The notes under the pieces: generated by a model
What the model saw: the letters and a program-made list of their open reading frames with translations, nothing else
The model's database searches: none
Told to the model about the DNA's origin: nothing
Program-made: the position numbers and the translations under genes
Origin: DATCJA01 sp963814955
GTDB taxonomy: Bacteria > Acidobacteriota > Vicinamibacteria > Vicinamibacterales > UBA2999
NCBI GenBank assembly: GCA_963814955.1
Contig: CAWFEX010000015.1
Location: 124,001-188,000 of the forward strand
Length of the DNA: 64,000 nucleotides
Direction: 5' to 3'
Part shown: piece by piece, positions 38,109-46,186 of the stretch
Layout: each line of letters opens with the position of its first letter
How positions within the stretch are numbered: position 1 is the stretch's first letter

Positions 38109-38161
38109 TGCTTGAGCGCTCAGGTACGAGGATCGAATAAATGCTTGAGCGTTCATGCATT
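38109..38161. promoter_or_regulatory. Tandem operator-like palindromes
   Basis: The 15-mer ATGCTTGAGCG(C/T)TCA occurs at 38109-38123 and 38142-38156, 33 bp apart (about three helical turns). The second extends to ATGCTTGAGCGTTCATGCAT (38142-38161), a 20-bp palindrome with 16 of 20 positions symmetric. This arrangement is typical of a dimeric repressor site. It lies between the divergent genes 37714-38037 (minus) and 38300-38818 (plus), and either could be regulated. No regulator gene is adjacent. Confidence 0.55.
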
Positions 38162-38299
38162 GTGGCCTGCAGCTTGAAAGCATCGCCCAAAGAGCATTGC
38201 TGCCGAAGTTATGGATTTTGATCAGTTGGTCGCAGAAATCGCCGGACTCAAAATCGTGCGCGGCGATCCGACTTGATCGTGTGAACGAAGGATAGAACC

Positions 38300-38818
38300 T
38301 TGAGTGAAATCAACGCCGACCTCATGAGAACCGTCGTATCGCCCAATGGTGATGAATATCACGTGCGGATGGCAGGCGAGCAGCTCCCCGACGGGATATG
38401 GGTAGGGTGGCTCGAGTTCATCCCACTTGACGATAGCCTCGAGGTGCTGCTCACCAAGACAGAAACGACACAGCCGACACAAGCGGCTGTCGTCCGCTGG
38501 TCGGAAACGCTGACGGACGTCTATATCCAGGGGGCGTTTACGCGGGCCGTCAACGCCGCCAACGGCCAAGGCATTCGCGTTGGCGATCCGGAAGTGGCGG
38601 CTGGCGAAGCCTCACTGGACCCGTTCGAGGTGCTGCGGCGCGGGAGAGCTGCTCTGCGGGCGCGACTCCGCGTGCGCACGCGGTCGCAGCTGCTGGCGAT
38701 CATCGAGAGATGCGACCTTAATCCAGCGAACAAGGACCTCTCGCAATTGAGCGATGTACAGCTCGTCACGTTCATCATCACTGCGGCGGAGGTGCAGACG
38801 CGCCAGCGAAAGGATTGA
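38300..38818 (+). CDS. Conserved hypothetical protein
   Basis: A 172-residue soluble protein. The N-terminal half is a small beta domain (VVSPNGDEYHVRMAGEQLPD, GWLEFIPLDDS, LLTKTETTQPTQ). The C-terminal half is helical (LRRGRAALRARLRVRTRSQL, DLSQLSDVQLVTFIITAAEV). No catalytic motif seen. The coding character is strong. Operator-like repeats lie 140 bp upstream. Confidence 0.65.
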   Translation: MSEINADLMRTVVSPNGDEYHVRMAGEQLPDGIWVGWLEFIPLDDSLEVLLTKTETTQPTQAAVVRWSETLTDVYIQGAFTRAVNAANGQGIRVGDPEVAAGEASLDPFEVLRRGRAALRARLRVRTRSQLLAIIERCDLNPANKDLSQLSDVQLVTFIITAAEVQTRQRKD

Positions 38819-39030
38819 AGCGAGGCGGAACACATCTGCTGTCGCGCGTCGGTGGCTGATGGTTCTATGCCGTCTCGGCCAAGCAGCACGAGTACCAAGG
38901 ACTCCTGCCCGAAAGCCGAGCGCGTCAGCGCGACGGCTGAACGCACGGAAACGGCGCGGCCCGGTAGCGAGGAGCGAAAAATCGTGCATGGTACAATCGG
39001 TTCTTCGGCCAGCTTTTTTGTTTCCACCGC

Positions 39031-39117
39031 GCGGAAGTGGCGGAATTGGCAGACGCGCTAGCCTCAGGAGCTAGTGGCCGCAAGGCCATCGGGGTTCGAG
39101 TCCCCGCTTCCGCACCA
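39031..39117 (+). tRNA. tRNA-Leu (anticodon CAG)
   Basis: An 87-nt class II tRNA with encoded CCA. The acceptor stem GCGGAAG (39031-39037) pairs with CTTCCGC (39107-39113), followed by ACCA. The anticodon stem CTAGC/GCTAG (39058-39062 and 39070-39074) encloses loop CTCAGGA with anticodon CAG at 39065-39067. A long variable arm (TGGCCGCAAGGCCA) and the TPsiC arm GGGGTTCGAGTCCCC follow. A possible -10 element TACAAT lies at 38992-38997. Confidence 0.97.
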
Positions 39118-39120
39118 TCG

Positions 39121-39449
39121 CTTTTTCAATGAGTTACGGCGATCGGCGTTGACGCGGCGTGAGCCGCCTGCGCCTCGTTTGTGCGAATGGTGTGCGAATC
39201 CGGCGAGGTATCTGTGCTCGAGGACGTGGCCGACTGCGGAGGTTCGGGGTCGCCTCTCAGGTCCCTCTAGGTCGGGCGTTTGCCCCTAAAATCTCTTTCC
39301 TGCGCCCCGCCTTCTCAGAACCGCGCATTCTCTCCACGCAATTTTTGAATTCCGACGTGATTTCAATGAATTCACGGAATTTCAATGAATTGACGGTTTG
39401 ACTTTGTGGCCCATATGGTTGAGCTTGAAGTAGGATCGATTTATCCCAT
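39121..39449. other. 329-base stretch after the tRNA, no gene seen
   Basis: No supported coding region. It becomes AT-rich toward its end, where a 19-bp tandem repeat lies (39361-39398). No duplication of the tRNA 3' end was found, so there is no sign of a tRNA-targeted island boundary here. Confidence 0.5.
39361..39398. repeat. AT-rich 19-bp tandem repeat upstream of a zinc-ribbon gene
   Basis: Two copies of TTTCAATGAATT(C/G)ACGG(A/T)(A/T) in tandem, starting at 39361 and 39380. It sits 52 bp before the start of the zinc-ribbon gene at 39450 and could be a regulator site or an UP-like element. Confidence 0.6.
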
Positions 39450-39644
39450 ATGCCCAATTTGGACTGCCCCAACTGCGGAGCTATCCGCTCCGTGCGGCAG
39501 GACCGGACCATTACGGGCGACATCGTCAAAATCGACTACGAGTGCTTACGCTGCGGTCGCAGGTGGCGCACCAAAAAGGACCAACGCAGAGGTCCGCGTG
39601 ACCGTCGCCGCTCGCCACGAGGATCGGATCGTCGCAAACGCTAG
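39450..39644 (+). CDS. Small zinc-ribbon protein with Arg/Asp-rich tail
   Basis: A 64-residue protein: CPNCG at residues 6-10, CLRCGRRW near 32-39, then the tail DQRRGPRDRRRSPRGSDRRK. It is the closest relative of 13738-13935 in this window (same Cys spacing, same tail rhythm). Probably zinc-binding and possibly nucleic-acid binding; inference. Confidence 0.7.
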   Translation: MPNLDCPNCGAIRSVRQDRTITGDIVKIDYECLRCGRRWRTKKDQRRGPRDRRRSPRGSDRRKR

Positions 39645-39715
39645 ACAGCCACAGCGATACGGGCGAGTGTCCCGAACATGGAAACAGGTGGCGCGAACCG
39701 CCGAAGGAGCAATGC

Positions 39716-39891
39716 GCGAGTTCAGGCACTCGTGTCTGGGTGCGCCTCTTGCCCGACTGGAAGGTCAGATTGCTTTCGAGGCGCTGCGGCGCGGCTGCGC
39801 GACATTCGACTGGCGCGCGAGGTCGAATGGCGCGACCTCATCGCGTTTCGGGGGCTGCAAGAGCCTCCCGATCTCATTCAGCGAAGCCTAG
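39716..39891 (+). pseudogene. Cytochrome P450 C-terminal remnant
   Basis: The frame reads HSCLGAPLARLEGQIAFEAL, which is the haem-thiolate loop of a bacterial cytochrome P450 (Cys ligand in SCLGAPLAR) and the start of the following L helix. After a frame change near 39785 it continues LAREVEWRDLIAFRGLQEP, matching the family C-terminus. The first 90 per cent of the enzyme is missing. It abuts the stop codon of the minus-strand gene at 39898. Confidence 0.7.
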
Positions 39892-39897
39892 GACGGC

Positions 39898-40812
39898 TTA
39901 TCCGCGCTCCTTGGTCACCATGTGCTGGAGATCTCTCTCGAAGCACGGGAGATCTTCTTCGACCTCGGCGTTGGGGTTCGCGTTCAGCCGCAGCGTGCGC
40001 GGATTCATGACCCAGGGCTGCAGCAGCACAGGGTCTTCCACCGTCGCCTGCCACCTGAGCGTGTTGCCGTCGCGACGAATCCGTTCGGTTACCTTCATGT
40101 CGATCGAATGGAACCAACCGGGCCACGCAAGCCATGTCTCGTCGTTGAAGTCGACGGTCTCGACGACCAGCTCGTCGCCTTCCCAGCGTCCGCGTGAGAC
40201 ACCATTCCACAAGCCCACCCAGTCGGCCACCGGCGGGAGTGGACGTCCATCGATCGGGATAATGCGCGTCATGCGCAGACCGTAGAGAAAGATCATCTCT
40301 TTCGGGGTGTGCACGATCTTGTCGGGCGGGCCCATGCGCGGAACACCTTCCGGCAGACACTTGAATGCAGGATCCAACGCGTTTCCGTCTTTGTCGAGCT
40401 GGTTTACTTTTGCCCAGTGCTCGGGCTTGTACATCGGACGGTTGCGAACAGAACGCTGCGACAGACCACTGTCGCGCTCGAAGTTCACGATGGCATACGC
40501 GTAGTTGGCATCCGTGCCCGCCGGCGCCGCCTTGTCCAGTTCGGGCGCGCGGGCGCGCAGCAGCGCGATGACGTTGTCGTTGTCGGCGGGGTTCTCGGCG
40601 CCAAATCCGGCGCCACCGCCACCGCCGCCAGCCCACATGCCGTTGAAGTCGGGCTTGCCGTCGGACATCCTGGGTGTGGGAACTGCGGCGGCGCCTCCAC
40701 CAGGCTGCTGCGCTGCCAGGTCCACGCCGACCGGCGCGCACACAGCAAGTACGCCTGCGACGAGAAGCGACACGCTCGTGCCGCACGGTACACGTCGTGA
40801 TCGTGACTGCAT
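39898..40812 (-). CDS. Secreted partner protein of DUF6152 (copy 2), intact
   Basis: A 304-residue secreted protein with a signal peptide (1-35, ending DLAAQ). It shares every conserved block with 30421-31282: GKPDFNGMWAGGGGGG, INFERDSGLSQR-type VNFERDSGLSQR, YKPEHWAKV, EGVPRMGPPDKIV, RIIPIDGRPL, GRWEGDELVVETV, DETWLAWPGWFHS and the C-terminal WQATVEDPVLLQPWVMNP with EDLPCFERDLQHMVTKERG. Two conserved Cys (FKCLPEG and DLPC). GGAGG precedes the ATG at 40812. The DUF6152-like gene lies 28 bp upstream on the same strand, so the order is the same as in copy 1. Function unknown. Confidence 0.8.
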   Translation of the reverse strand: MQSRSRRVPCGTSVSLLVAGVLAVCAPVGVDLAAQQPGGGAAAVPTPRMSDGKPDFNGMWAGGGGGGAGFGAENPADNDNVIALLRARAPELDKAAPAGTDANYAYAIVNFERDSGLSQRSVRNRPMYKPEHWAKVNQLDKDGNALDPAFKCLPEGVPRMGPPDKIVHTPKEMIFLYGLRMTRIIPIDGRPLPPVADWVGLWNGVSRGRWEGDELVVETVDFNDETWLAWPGWFHSIDMKVTERIRRDGNTLRWQATVEDPVLLQPWVMNPRTLRLNANPNAEVEEDLPCFERDLQHMVTKERG

Positions 40813-40840
40813 CGTGATGCCTCCAGGGCGTCTGACGTTC

Positions 40841-41260
40841 TTACTTCTCGAGGTCTGCTTCGCCGTACACGCCGCGGGTGAAAGTGCGGCCATCAGGGAA
40901 TTTGATCGACCTGAGGAGACCCGTTGTCGATCCGTCGCGCGCGGCGAACGCCGTCGCGGTGATCGGGTCGCCAGGCTTGATGCCGCCGCGCACCGACAGA
41001 GGAAAGCCGTTCCGGCGAAGCTGTGCGGCAGCCGCCATCTGAAGCTCCCAGTCCTCCATCTGTCCGGTCTTTTCGTTCTTGACCGTGATGTGCAATTTGG
41101 CGTGAGGGTTAATCCATTCTGTTTTCTTGAGCGTGCCTACCAGCGTCACAGCGGGGGCGTTGACGTCGAACTGCGCCTGCACCGCATGATGCGCGGCTAC
41201 AGTGACTCCTCCTGCGAGGAAACCCCAGACAACGTACCCCACCAGAAATCTCAGTGTCAT
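40841..41260 (-). CDS. DUF6152-like secreted protein (copy 3), mature N-terminus His-His
   Basis: A 139-residue protein with a signal peptide ending in VAA directly before HHAVQAQFD. It has the conserved KKTEWINPHAKLHITVKNEK strand (NPH motif), then GGIKPGDPITATAFAARDGS and LPDGRTF-like RSIKFPDGRTFTRG, all standard for DUF6152. GGAGGG lies 6 bases before the ATG at 41260. It is followed by the partner gene after 28 bp. With copies 1 and 2 it suggests a conserved N-terminal metal site; inference. Confidence 0.85.
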   Translation of the reverse strand: MTLRFLVGYVVWGFLAGGVTVAAHHAVQAQFDVNAPAVTLVGTLKKTEWINPHAKLHITVKNEKTGQMEDWELQMAAAAQLRRNGFPLSVRGGIKPGDPITATAFAARDGSTTGLLRSIKFPDGRTFTRGVYGEADLEK

Positions 41261-41361
41261 AGAACCCTCCAGCCGCTCCGGACGCAGAGCCCCCCCAAGA
41301 GCACTCATTGTGCCCTCCGTGCCGCTGATGTGTCCAGAGTGGGGGCCCTCCGTGCGCGAAC

Positions 41362-41706
41362 TTACCAGCGCGGCTCTGACCGCCGGCCGCCGCGTCCACC
41401 GCCGCCACCACGGTTGTCGCCGCCTCGGAAGCCACCGCCACCGCCGCCGCCGCGCGGAACCTGCGGACGCGCCTCGTTGACCATCAACTTGCGCCCACCG
41501 AACGGGCGCTCGTTGAACTGCGCGATGGCGTTCTTTGCATCGGCTTCGTTGGCCATCTCGACGAAGGCGAATCCGCGTGGACGACCGGTCTCCCGATCGC
41601 GCACGACATTGACCGACGCCACAGCGCCGGCCTGGGCAAACAACCCTTCGAGCTCGGCTTCGTTTGTTTCGTATGGCAGGTTTCCGACGTACAGCTTCGA
41701 ACTCAT
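41362..41706 (-). CDS. RRM-domain RNA-binding protein
   Basis: A 114-residue protein with one RNA-recognition motif: RNP2 KLYVGNLPY at residues 4-12, RNP1 RGFAFVEM at about 44-51. A Gly/Arg-rich tail follows (PRGGGGGGGFRGGDNRGGGG). This is the bacterial glycine-rich RNA-binding type, often cold-regulated. GGAGG lies upstream of the ATG at 41706. The 250 bases upstream (41707-41956) contain its likely leader and no gene. Confidence 0.92.
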   Translation of the reverse strand: MSSKLYVGNLPYETNEAELEGLFAQAGAVASVNVVRDRETGRPRGFAFVEMANEADAKNAIAQFNERPFGGRKLMVNEARPQVPRGGGGGGGFRGGDNRGGGGGRGGRRSEPRW

Positions 41707-41956
41707 CTCTTGCCTCCGGCATCTCGCAAGATGCATGACCGGAAACTTGGCCCGAGCAGGGTGCTCGGCATCACTGACGCAAGAGAGTCGAGGTAACCAC
41801 GAATCTGATGCGGGTAAGGCAAATGGCGTCGCTTCCAGCAGACGCGGAAAAGTATATACCCCGGTCGGGGTGGGTGGATCCGGGACAATTTGACGGGCCG
41901 AAACTCAGCTGATGCACGGGTTTGACGGTCCGGGCCCAACAGCTCGAGAATGCCCC

Positions 41957-42898
41957 TCAACCACGCCGAAGTCGCGCAATCAGCGCCTCCATGTCGGCTG
42001 GCAGTGGCGCTTCGACCGTCATCCGCCTGCCGCTGCCGGGATGATCGAACGACAACCGATGGGCGTGAAGGGCCTGGCGCTCGAAGGCAATGGGACGAAC
42101 CGGCCCTGAGCCGGCCGCGTAAAGGCGTTCGCCGACCAGCGGATAGCCGTGAAGCCGCGCCTGAATGCGAATCTGATTCCGCTTGCCTGTCTCCAGGCGA
42201 ATTTCGACCAACGCTGCGTCGCCGAGCTTTTCGATGACACGGTAGTGGCTGATGGCCTCTTTCTTCTTCGGATCCCGCGGATGCGCACGCTTCTGAACGA
42301 GCGCCTCGGCATCCCACACGAGGTAGTCACGCCACACCCCCTCGAGTGGCTGCGGGTGCCCGTGCACCACGGCGAGGTACACACGCTCCGGGTCGCGCCG
42401 CTGGAACTGATTCTTCAAATGCTCCTGGGCGCGAAGCCGTGAGGCAAACACCAGCAACCCGGATGTATCGCGATCGATCCGATGCACGACGAGGGGCTTC
42501 CGCTTCCCGCGGGAACGCAGATGTTCGCGGAGCGAATCGTAAGCGGACGGGGCGTCCGCTCTCTGCGCGAGCGGCACGGCGAGCAGTCCGGCCGGTTTGT
42601 TGACGACCATCAGCTGATCGTCCTCGTAAAGAATCTCGAGCGCACCATGCCCGATCTCTCGTCGGCGCCGCTGCGCGCTCCCAGGCTTGTCCATCCACAC
42701 GCCAACGACATCGCCGGCCCGGATGCGGGAACCGGCGTCGGCTTCCGCCGCTTCCGATCCGTTGACGAAAACTTTGCCCTTGGCGAGCGCGTCGCTCACT
42801 CGGCTTCGTGACCCAAGGCGCTCGCGATCGGCGAGAAACTTGTCGAGTCGTGTACCGGCCGCATCGACAGGAACGACCCACGACGGTATCTCGGGCAT
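41957..42898 (-). CDS. RluA-family 23S rRNA pseudouridine synthase
   Basis: A 313-residue protein. An N-terminal S4 RNA-binding domain (TRLDKFLADRERLGSRSRVS then VFVNGSEAAEADAGSRIRAG) precedes the RluA catalytic domain: HRIDRDTSGLLVFA with the catalytic Asp, then VHGHPQPLEG, RLETGKRNQIRIQ and the C-terminal HRLSFDHPGSGRRMTVEAPL. All key residues are present. It modifies uridines in rRNA (RluD or RluC type; position not predictable). The start at 42898 precedes the S4 domain; earlier Met codons up to 42919 are possible. Confidence 0.92.
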   Translation of the reverse strand: MPEIPSWVVPVDAAGTRLDKFLADRERLGSRSRVSDALAKGKVFVNGSEAAEADAGSRIRAGDVVGVWMDKPGSAQRRRREIGHGALEILYEDDQLMVVNKPAGLLAVPLAQRADAPSAYDSLREHLRSRGKRKPLVVHRIDRDTSGLLVFASRLRAQEHLKNQFQRRDPERVYLAVVHGHPQPLEGVWRDYLVWDAEALVQKRAHPRDPKKKEAISHYRVIEKLGDAALVEIRLETGKRNQIRIQARLHGYPLVGERLYAAGSGPVRPIAFERQALHAHRLSFDHPGSGRRMTVEAPLPADMEALIARLRRG

Positions 42899-42965
42899 CG
42901 CACGACGGTTCGCGGGCATCCTGGCGATCCTACGCCGTGGCACCATTCGTGCTGGCGCAAGGGGC

Positions 42966-44852
42966 ATGCCACGAGGAAATCGGTTGAAGATCGCGCTGCT
43001 GACGGTCGTCCTCCCATTCCTGCCTTTCCACCACACCGGCGCCGAAGAACAAAATGTCACATGGATCAACATCGTCAACGCGACCGTTACCGGCGGGGTG
43101 CTTCAGAAGACAGGGGGATGGGACGGCGTTGACGACGCCGGCGCCACGTCTCAACAGGTACTCTCCGCCGGCGATGGGTACGTGCAGTTCACCGTTGGCG
43201 AAGCAAACACATTCTGGTTCGGGGACTCAGTCGCGGGAACCAGGACACCACTTATGCCGACATCGATTTCGCATTTCGTTTCAACGGCGCGGGCTCGGCG
43301 GATGTTCTCGAAAACGGTGTCTACGCCGGAGGCGATACGCCGTACAGCGCCGGGGACGTGTTTCGGGTGGCGGTCGTCGGCGGACGAGTCCAGGTACTTT
43401 AGAAACGGAAAGTTTCTCCGCGAGAGCGCCAAGGCCCCGTCGTATCCCCTTCTCCTTGACGTCGCCCTCGGAAGCATCGGCGCCACGGTTCGCAGTGCGG
43501 TGCTGGGCATCACCCCACCGCCGGCGCCAGGCGGCGGGTTCATCGAGACTGCCGGCTCGCCAGCACTGCGACCGCGATTTACACGATCGCAAATCGAGGC
43601 GTTCCTCCCGCAGGGTGGCGCGAAAGGCGGGTTCACGTTTCCGGCCCCATACAACACGTCCGGCGTCAGGCTCACCAACGCGGCCGATTGCGCCGGAGGG
43701 GGCGACTGCGTCGGGTACGTCGGTTATTCGTACTGGCGCAATATGAACAATCACATCGGCAGCGCCGACATGTACATCTTTCTCGGCACCGATCGCAACA
43801 GCGGCGGCGTCGGACCGATGTTGCTGAAGTACAACAAGGCAACCGATGCAGTAACGAATCTTGGTCCGATCTTTCCTTCGAGTCCCTACGGCAACAGCAC
43901 GGCAGAAGGCTGGTACTTCAGCGGCACGAATCGCACGCGGCTGTATGTATATCTGATCGGAACGCCGCAATTGCGCCGCTACGACATACTTCAGCGGCAG
44001 TTCGAGGCAGCGCCGGCACTTGACCTCACTGCATGCCCCCGGCCCGCTGTGTGTCCGGCGTCAGCGGCTTTCATCATCCAGCCCCATTCGAGCGACGACG
44101 ATCGCGTGCATTCGGCAACTGTTCAAGACACAAGCTGGCGGCGGATTGGGTGTGTGGCTTACCAGAGCGCTACCCAGCGATTCCAGTACTTTGCGCCCCC
44201 GACCGGCTATGCGCTCGACGAATGCCACGTGGACAAGTCCGGCCTGTGGCTGATGCTCCTCGAGACGCGACCCGGCGGATCGCGGCGCAATCGCGTCGTC
44301 GACCTGCGGCGCAACAGAATCACAACGATCGACGACGTCAACGGAGCGCTCGGGCATCTGGACATGGGGTTCGGCTATGCGGTGGGCGCCGACACGTTCA
44401 ACCCGCTGCCGAATTCGACGATCCTTCTGAAGTTCCCGGTCGCCAGCACCATCCGCCCAATCGGTCCGGTGGTACATTTCAACAAACGGTGGGACATCGC
44501 GGCGGCGAACCACGTGGCACACGGAAACGCCCGATCCGGTGTCAGTCCTGACGCGCAGTATGCGTGCGGCAGCAACGCCAGCCGGGTACAGGACATGGCG
44601 GATGAGATCGTCTGCTTCCCGCTCGACGCGGGCCGCAACAGTGACGGCTCGCTCGACGTTCTGGTCGTGGCGCAGGTGATGACAGACCTTGATGCGGCCG
44701 GCGGCCGCGACTCTGACGGCGACGACTACGAGCAAACGCCGAAGGGAAACCTCGATGTCAGCGGCAGGTACTTTCTCTGGACGACGAACCTACGCGGCAA
44801 CCGTCTGGACGCGTTTCTGGTGAAGATTCCCGCCGAGCGCCTCGCACCATAA
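42966..44852 (+). pseudogene. Large secreted protein with carbohydrate-binding-like N-terminal domain, two compensating frameshifts
   Basis: About 628 residues. A signal sequence (LLTVVLPFLPFHHTGAEEQ) leads into a domain beginning VTWINIVNATVTGGVLQKTG, a module I recall from cell-surface proteins (FN3/lectin-like). Between about 43225 and 43392 the frame is shifted by one base and then restored: the alternative frame reads GNQDTTYADIDFAFRFNG and GVYAGGDTPYSAGDVFRVAV, which is the expected continuation. The long remainder is propeller-like (GTDRNSGGVGPMLLKYNKAT, TPQLRRYDILQRQFEAAP, HLDMGFGYAVGADTFNPLPN). Extracellular; function unknown. The polysaccharide deacetylase gene follows after 6 bp. 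Confidence 0.7.
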
Positions 44853-44858
44853 ACGAAC

Positions 44859-45602
44859 ATGCTGCTGCTGGCAGGCGCGATCGCGGCGGGCGTCCTTTCG
44901 CTGGCACATACCGCACCATTTGCATTTCTGCTGGAGGCATTCCGCCGCGGCGATTCGTCGTGGCATCTGCCCAGCGACGAATCCTCCCCGGCCGTCTATC
45001 TGACCTACGACGACGGACCGAATCCGACGGCGACGCCTTTGCTGCTCGACGTCCTGCAGCGCGAGAACGCGCGTGCGACGTTTTTCCTCATCGACGACCA
45101 TGTGACGGAAGAAACCGGTCCCATCGTTCGGCGGATGTTCGCCGAAGGACATGCAGTGGGCCTGCATTCGAACCAGCGCTGGCTCATGTTGCGCAGCACG
45201 GATCGCATTGCCGACGCGCTCGAGCAGGCCGCGGGACGCATCGAGGCACTCGCGGGATCTCGCCCGTGCCGGTGGTTCCGGCCCCACGCAGGATGGCGCA
45301 GCATCCCCCTCTACGAAGCGCTCGAGAGGATGGACTATCGCCTGGCGGGCTGGAGCTTTGGACTATGGGACTGGAACTGGTGGCGTCCGCGCGAAGCAGA
45401 CGCGCTCGCCGACCGTCTCGCGCGCCGAGCCCGCGCCGGCGACATCATCGTCATTCACGACGGTCATCACGCCGACCCTCGCGCCGACCGGCAGTACGCG
45501 GTTGACGCCACGGCGCGACTCATTCCGGCGATGCGCGCTCGTCAGATACGGTTCGCGCCGTTCCCGTGCCGCGATTCTCAGATTCGTAGTGTCCGCCGTT
45601 AG
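44859..45602 (+). CDS. Polysaccharide deacetylase (NodB) family protein
   Basis: A 247-residue protein with an N-terminal hydrophobic anchor (residues 1-26) and a NodB domain. Motif 1 is VYLTYDDGPNP (catalytic and metal Asp), motif 3 CRWFRPHAGWRS and motif 5 IIVIHDGHH. Motif 2, normally H-S/T-x-x-H, reads GLHSNQRW, so the second metal-binding His is replaced by Arg. The metal site may therefore be atypical or the enzyme altered. The gene starts 6 bp after the large secreted protein gene. Likely acts on cell-envelope or exopolysaccharide acetyl groups. Confidence 0.85.
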   Translation: MLLLAGAIAAGVLSLAHTAPFAFLLEAFRRGDSSWHLPSDESSPAVYLTYDDGPNPTATPLLLDVLQRENARATFFLIDDHVTEETGPIVRRMFAEGHAVGLHSNQRWLMLRSTDRIADALEQAAGRIEALAGSRPCRWFRPHAGWRSIPLYEALERMDYRLAGWSFGLWDWNWWRPREADALADRLARRARAGDIIVIHDGHHADPRADRQYAVDATARLIPAMRARQIRFAPFPCRDSQIRSVRR

Positions 45603-45608
45603 GCGGAC
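45591..45608. repeat. Palindromic intergenic repeat
   Basis: GTCCGCC(GTTA)GGCGGAC, 7-bp arms, overlapping the stop codon of the deacetylase gene. Followed by a weaker AGTCCGGCTGAC. Same class as 35228-35245 (GTAGTGTCCG lead-in shared). Confidence 0.65.
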
Positions 45609-45722
45609 GCGCGTCAGTCCGGCTGACTACCTACGCCGAGTTCAGTTGGAGAATGCGCTTGTCGCTGATCGATCGGCAGAAGGATCGCGACGTGCGGATT
45701 GAACCGATGAAACGGCCGGCCG

Positions 45723-45926
45723 CTACTCCTCGACCTGCCAATCGGCCAGCGGCTGCGGGCCGGGCGTGATGCCGGCGATATCCGGGTCGCCGCCATCGGG
45801 GTTCGGTCCCTGCTCCGCCTTCCGGCGTTTGGTATCTTCCCGTTTCGCGGCCTTCTGCTGACGTCGCTCGATCAGGGCCTTTTCGCGCTCGCGCTTTGCC
45901 GCCGTAGGTCGTGCATTGCGTGCCAT
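45723..45926 (-). CDS. Small charged hypothetical protein
   Basis: A 67-residue protein, mostly helical and Lys/Arg/Glu-rich (TAAKREREKALIERRQQKAA), with a Pro/Asp tail (GGDPDIAGITPGPQPLADWQ). I recall similar short proteins conserved across Acidobacteriota and Proteobacteria; no assigned function. The 260 bases upstream on its strand (45927-46186) show no other gene. Confidence 0.6.
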   Translation of the reverse strand: MARNARPTAAKREREKALIERRQQKAAKREDTKRRKAEQGPNPDGGDPDIAGITPGPQPLADWQVEE

Positions 45927-46186
45927 TTCTCAACTCCGATTACGTGCGCCTCGCGACGAGGGCAGCTCAGCTTCAGAAAGCATATCACCAAACTCGAGGG
46001 CTTCCGTCGACCTCTGTGATACCCCATCGAGTGCGAATGTGCATGCCGCGTGGTAGGTGAATCTTTCTGCGCGCTCGCGCAGCGTCGGCCACGATGGACA
46101 CTCGGAAACCTTCTCGCTGAAGCCGAACGCTGCGTCGATTGATGAGCGAAGTGCGCGTGCTACGATTCCCCCTCTGCCATGATCGC

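Noticed and set aside
39031..39450. tRNA-Leu as an integration site for an island
   Set aside because: No repeat of the tRNA 3' end and no integrase are visible downstream within the window.
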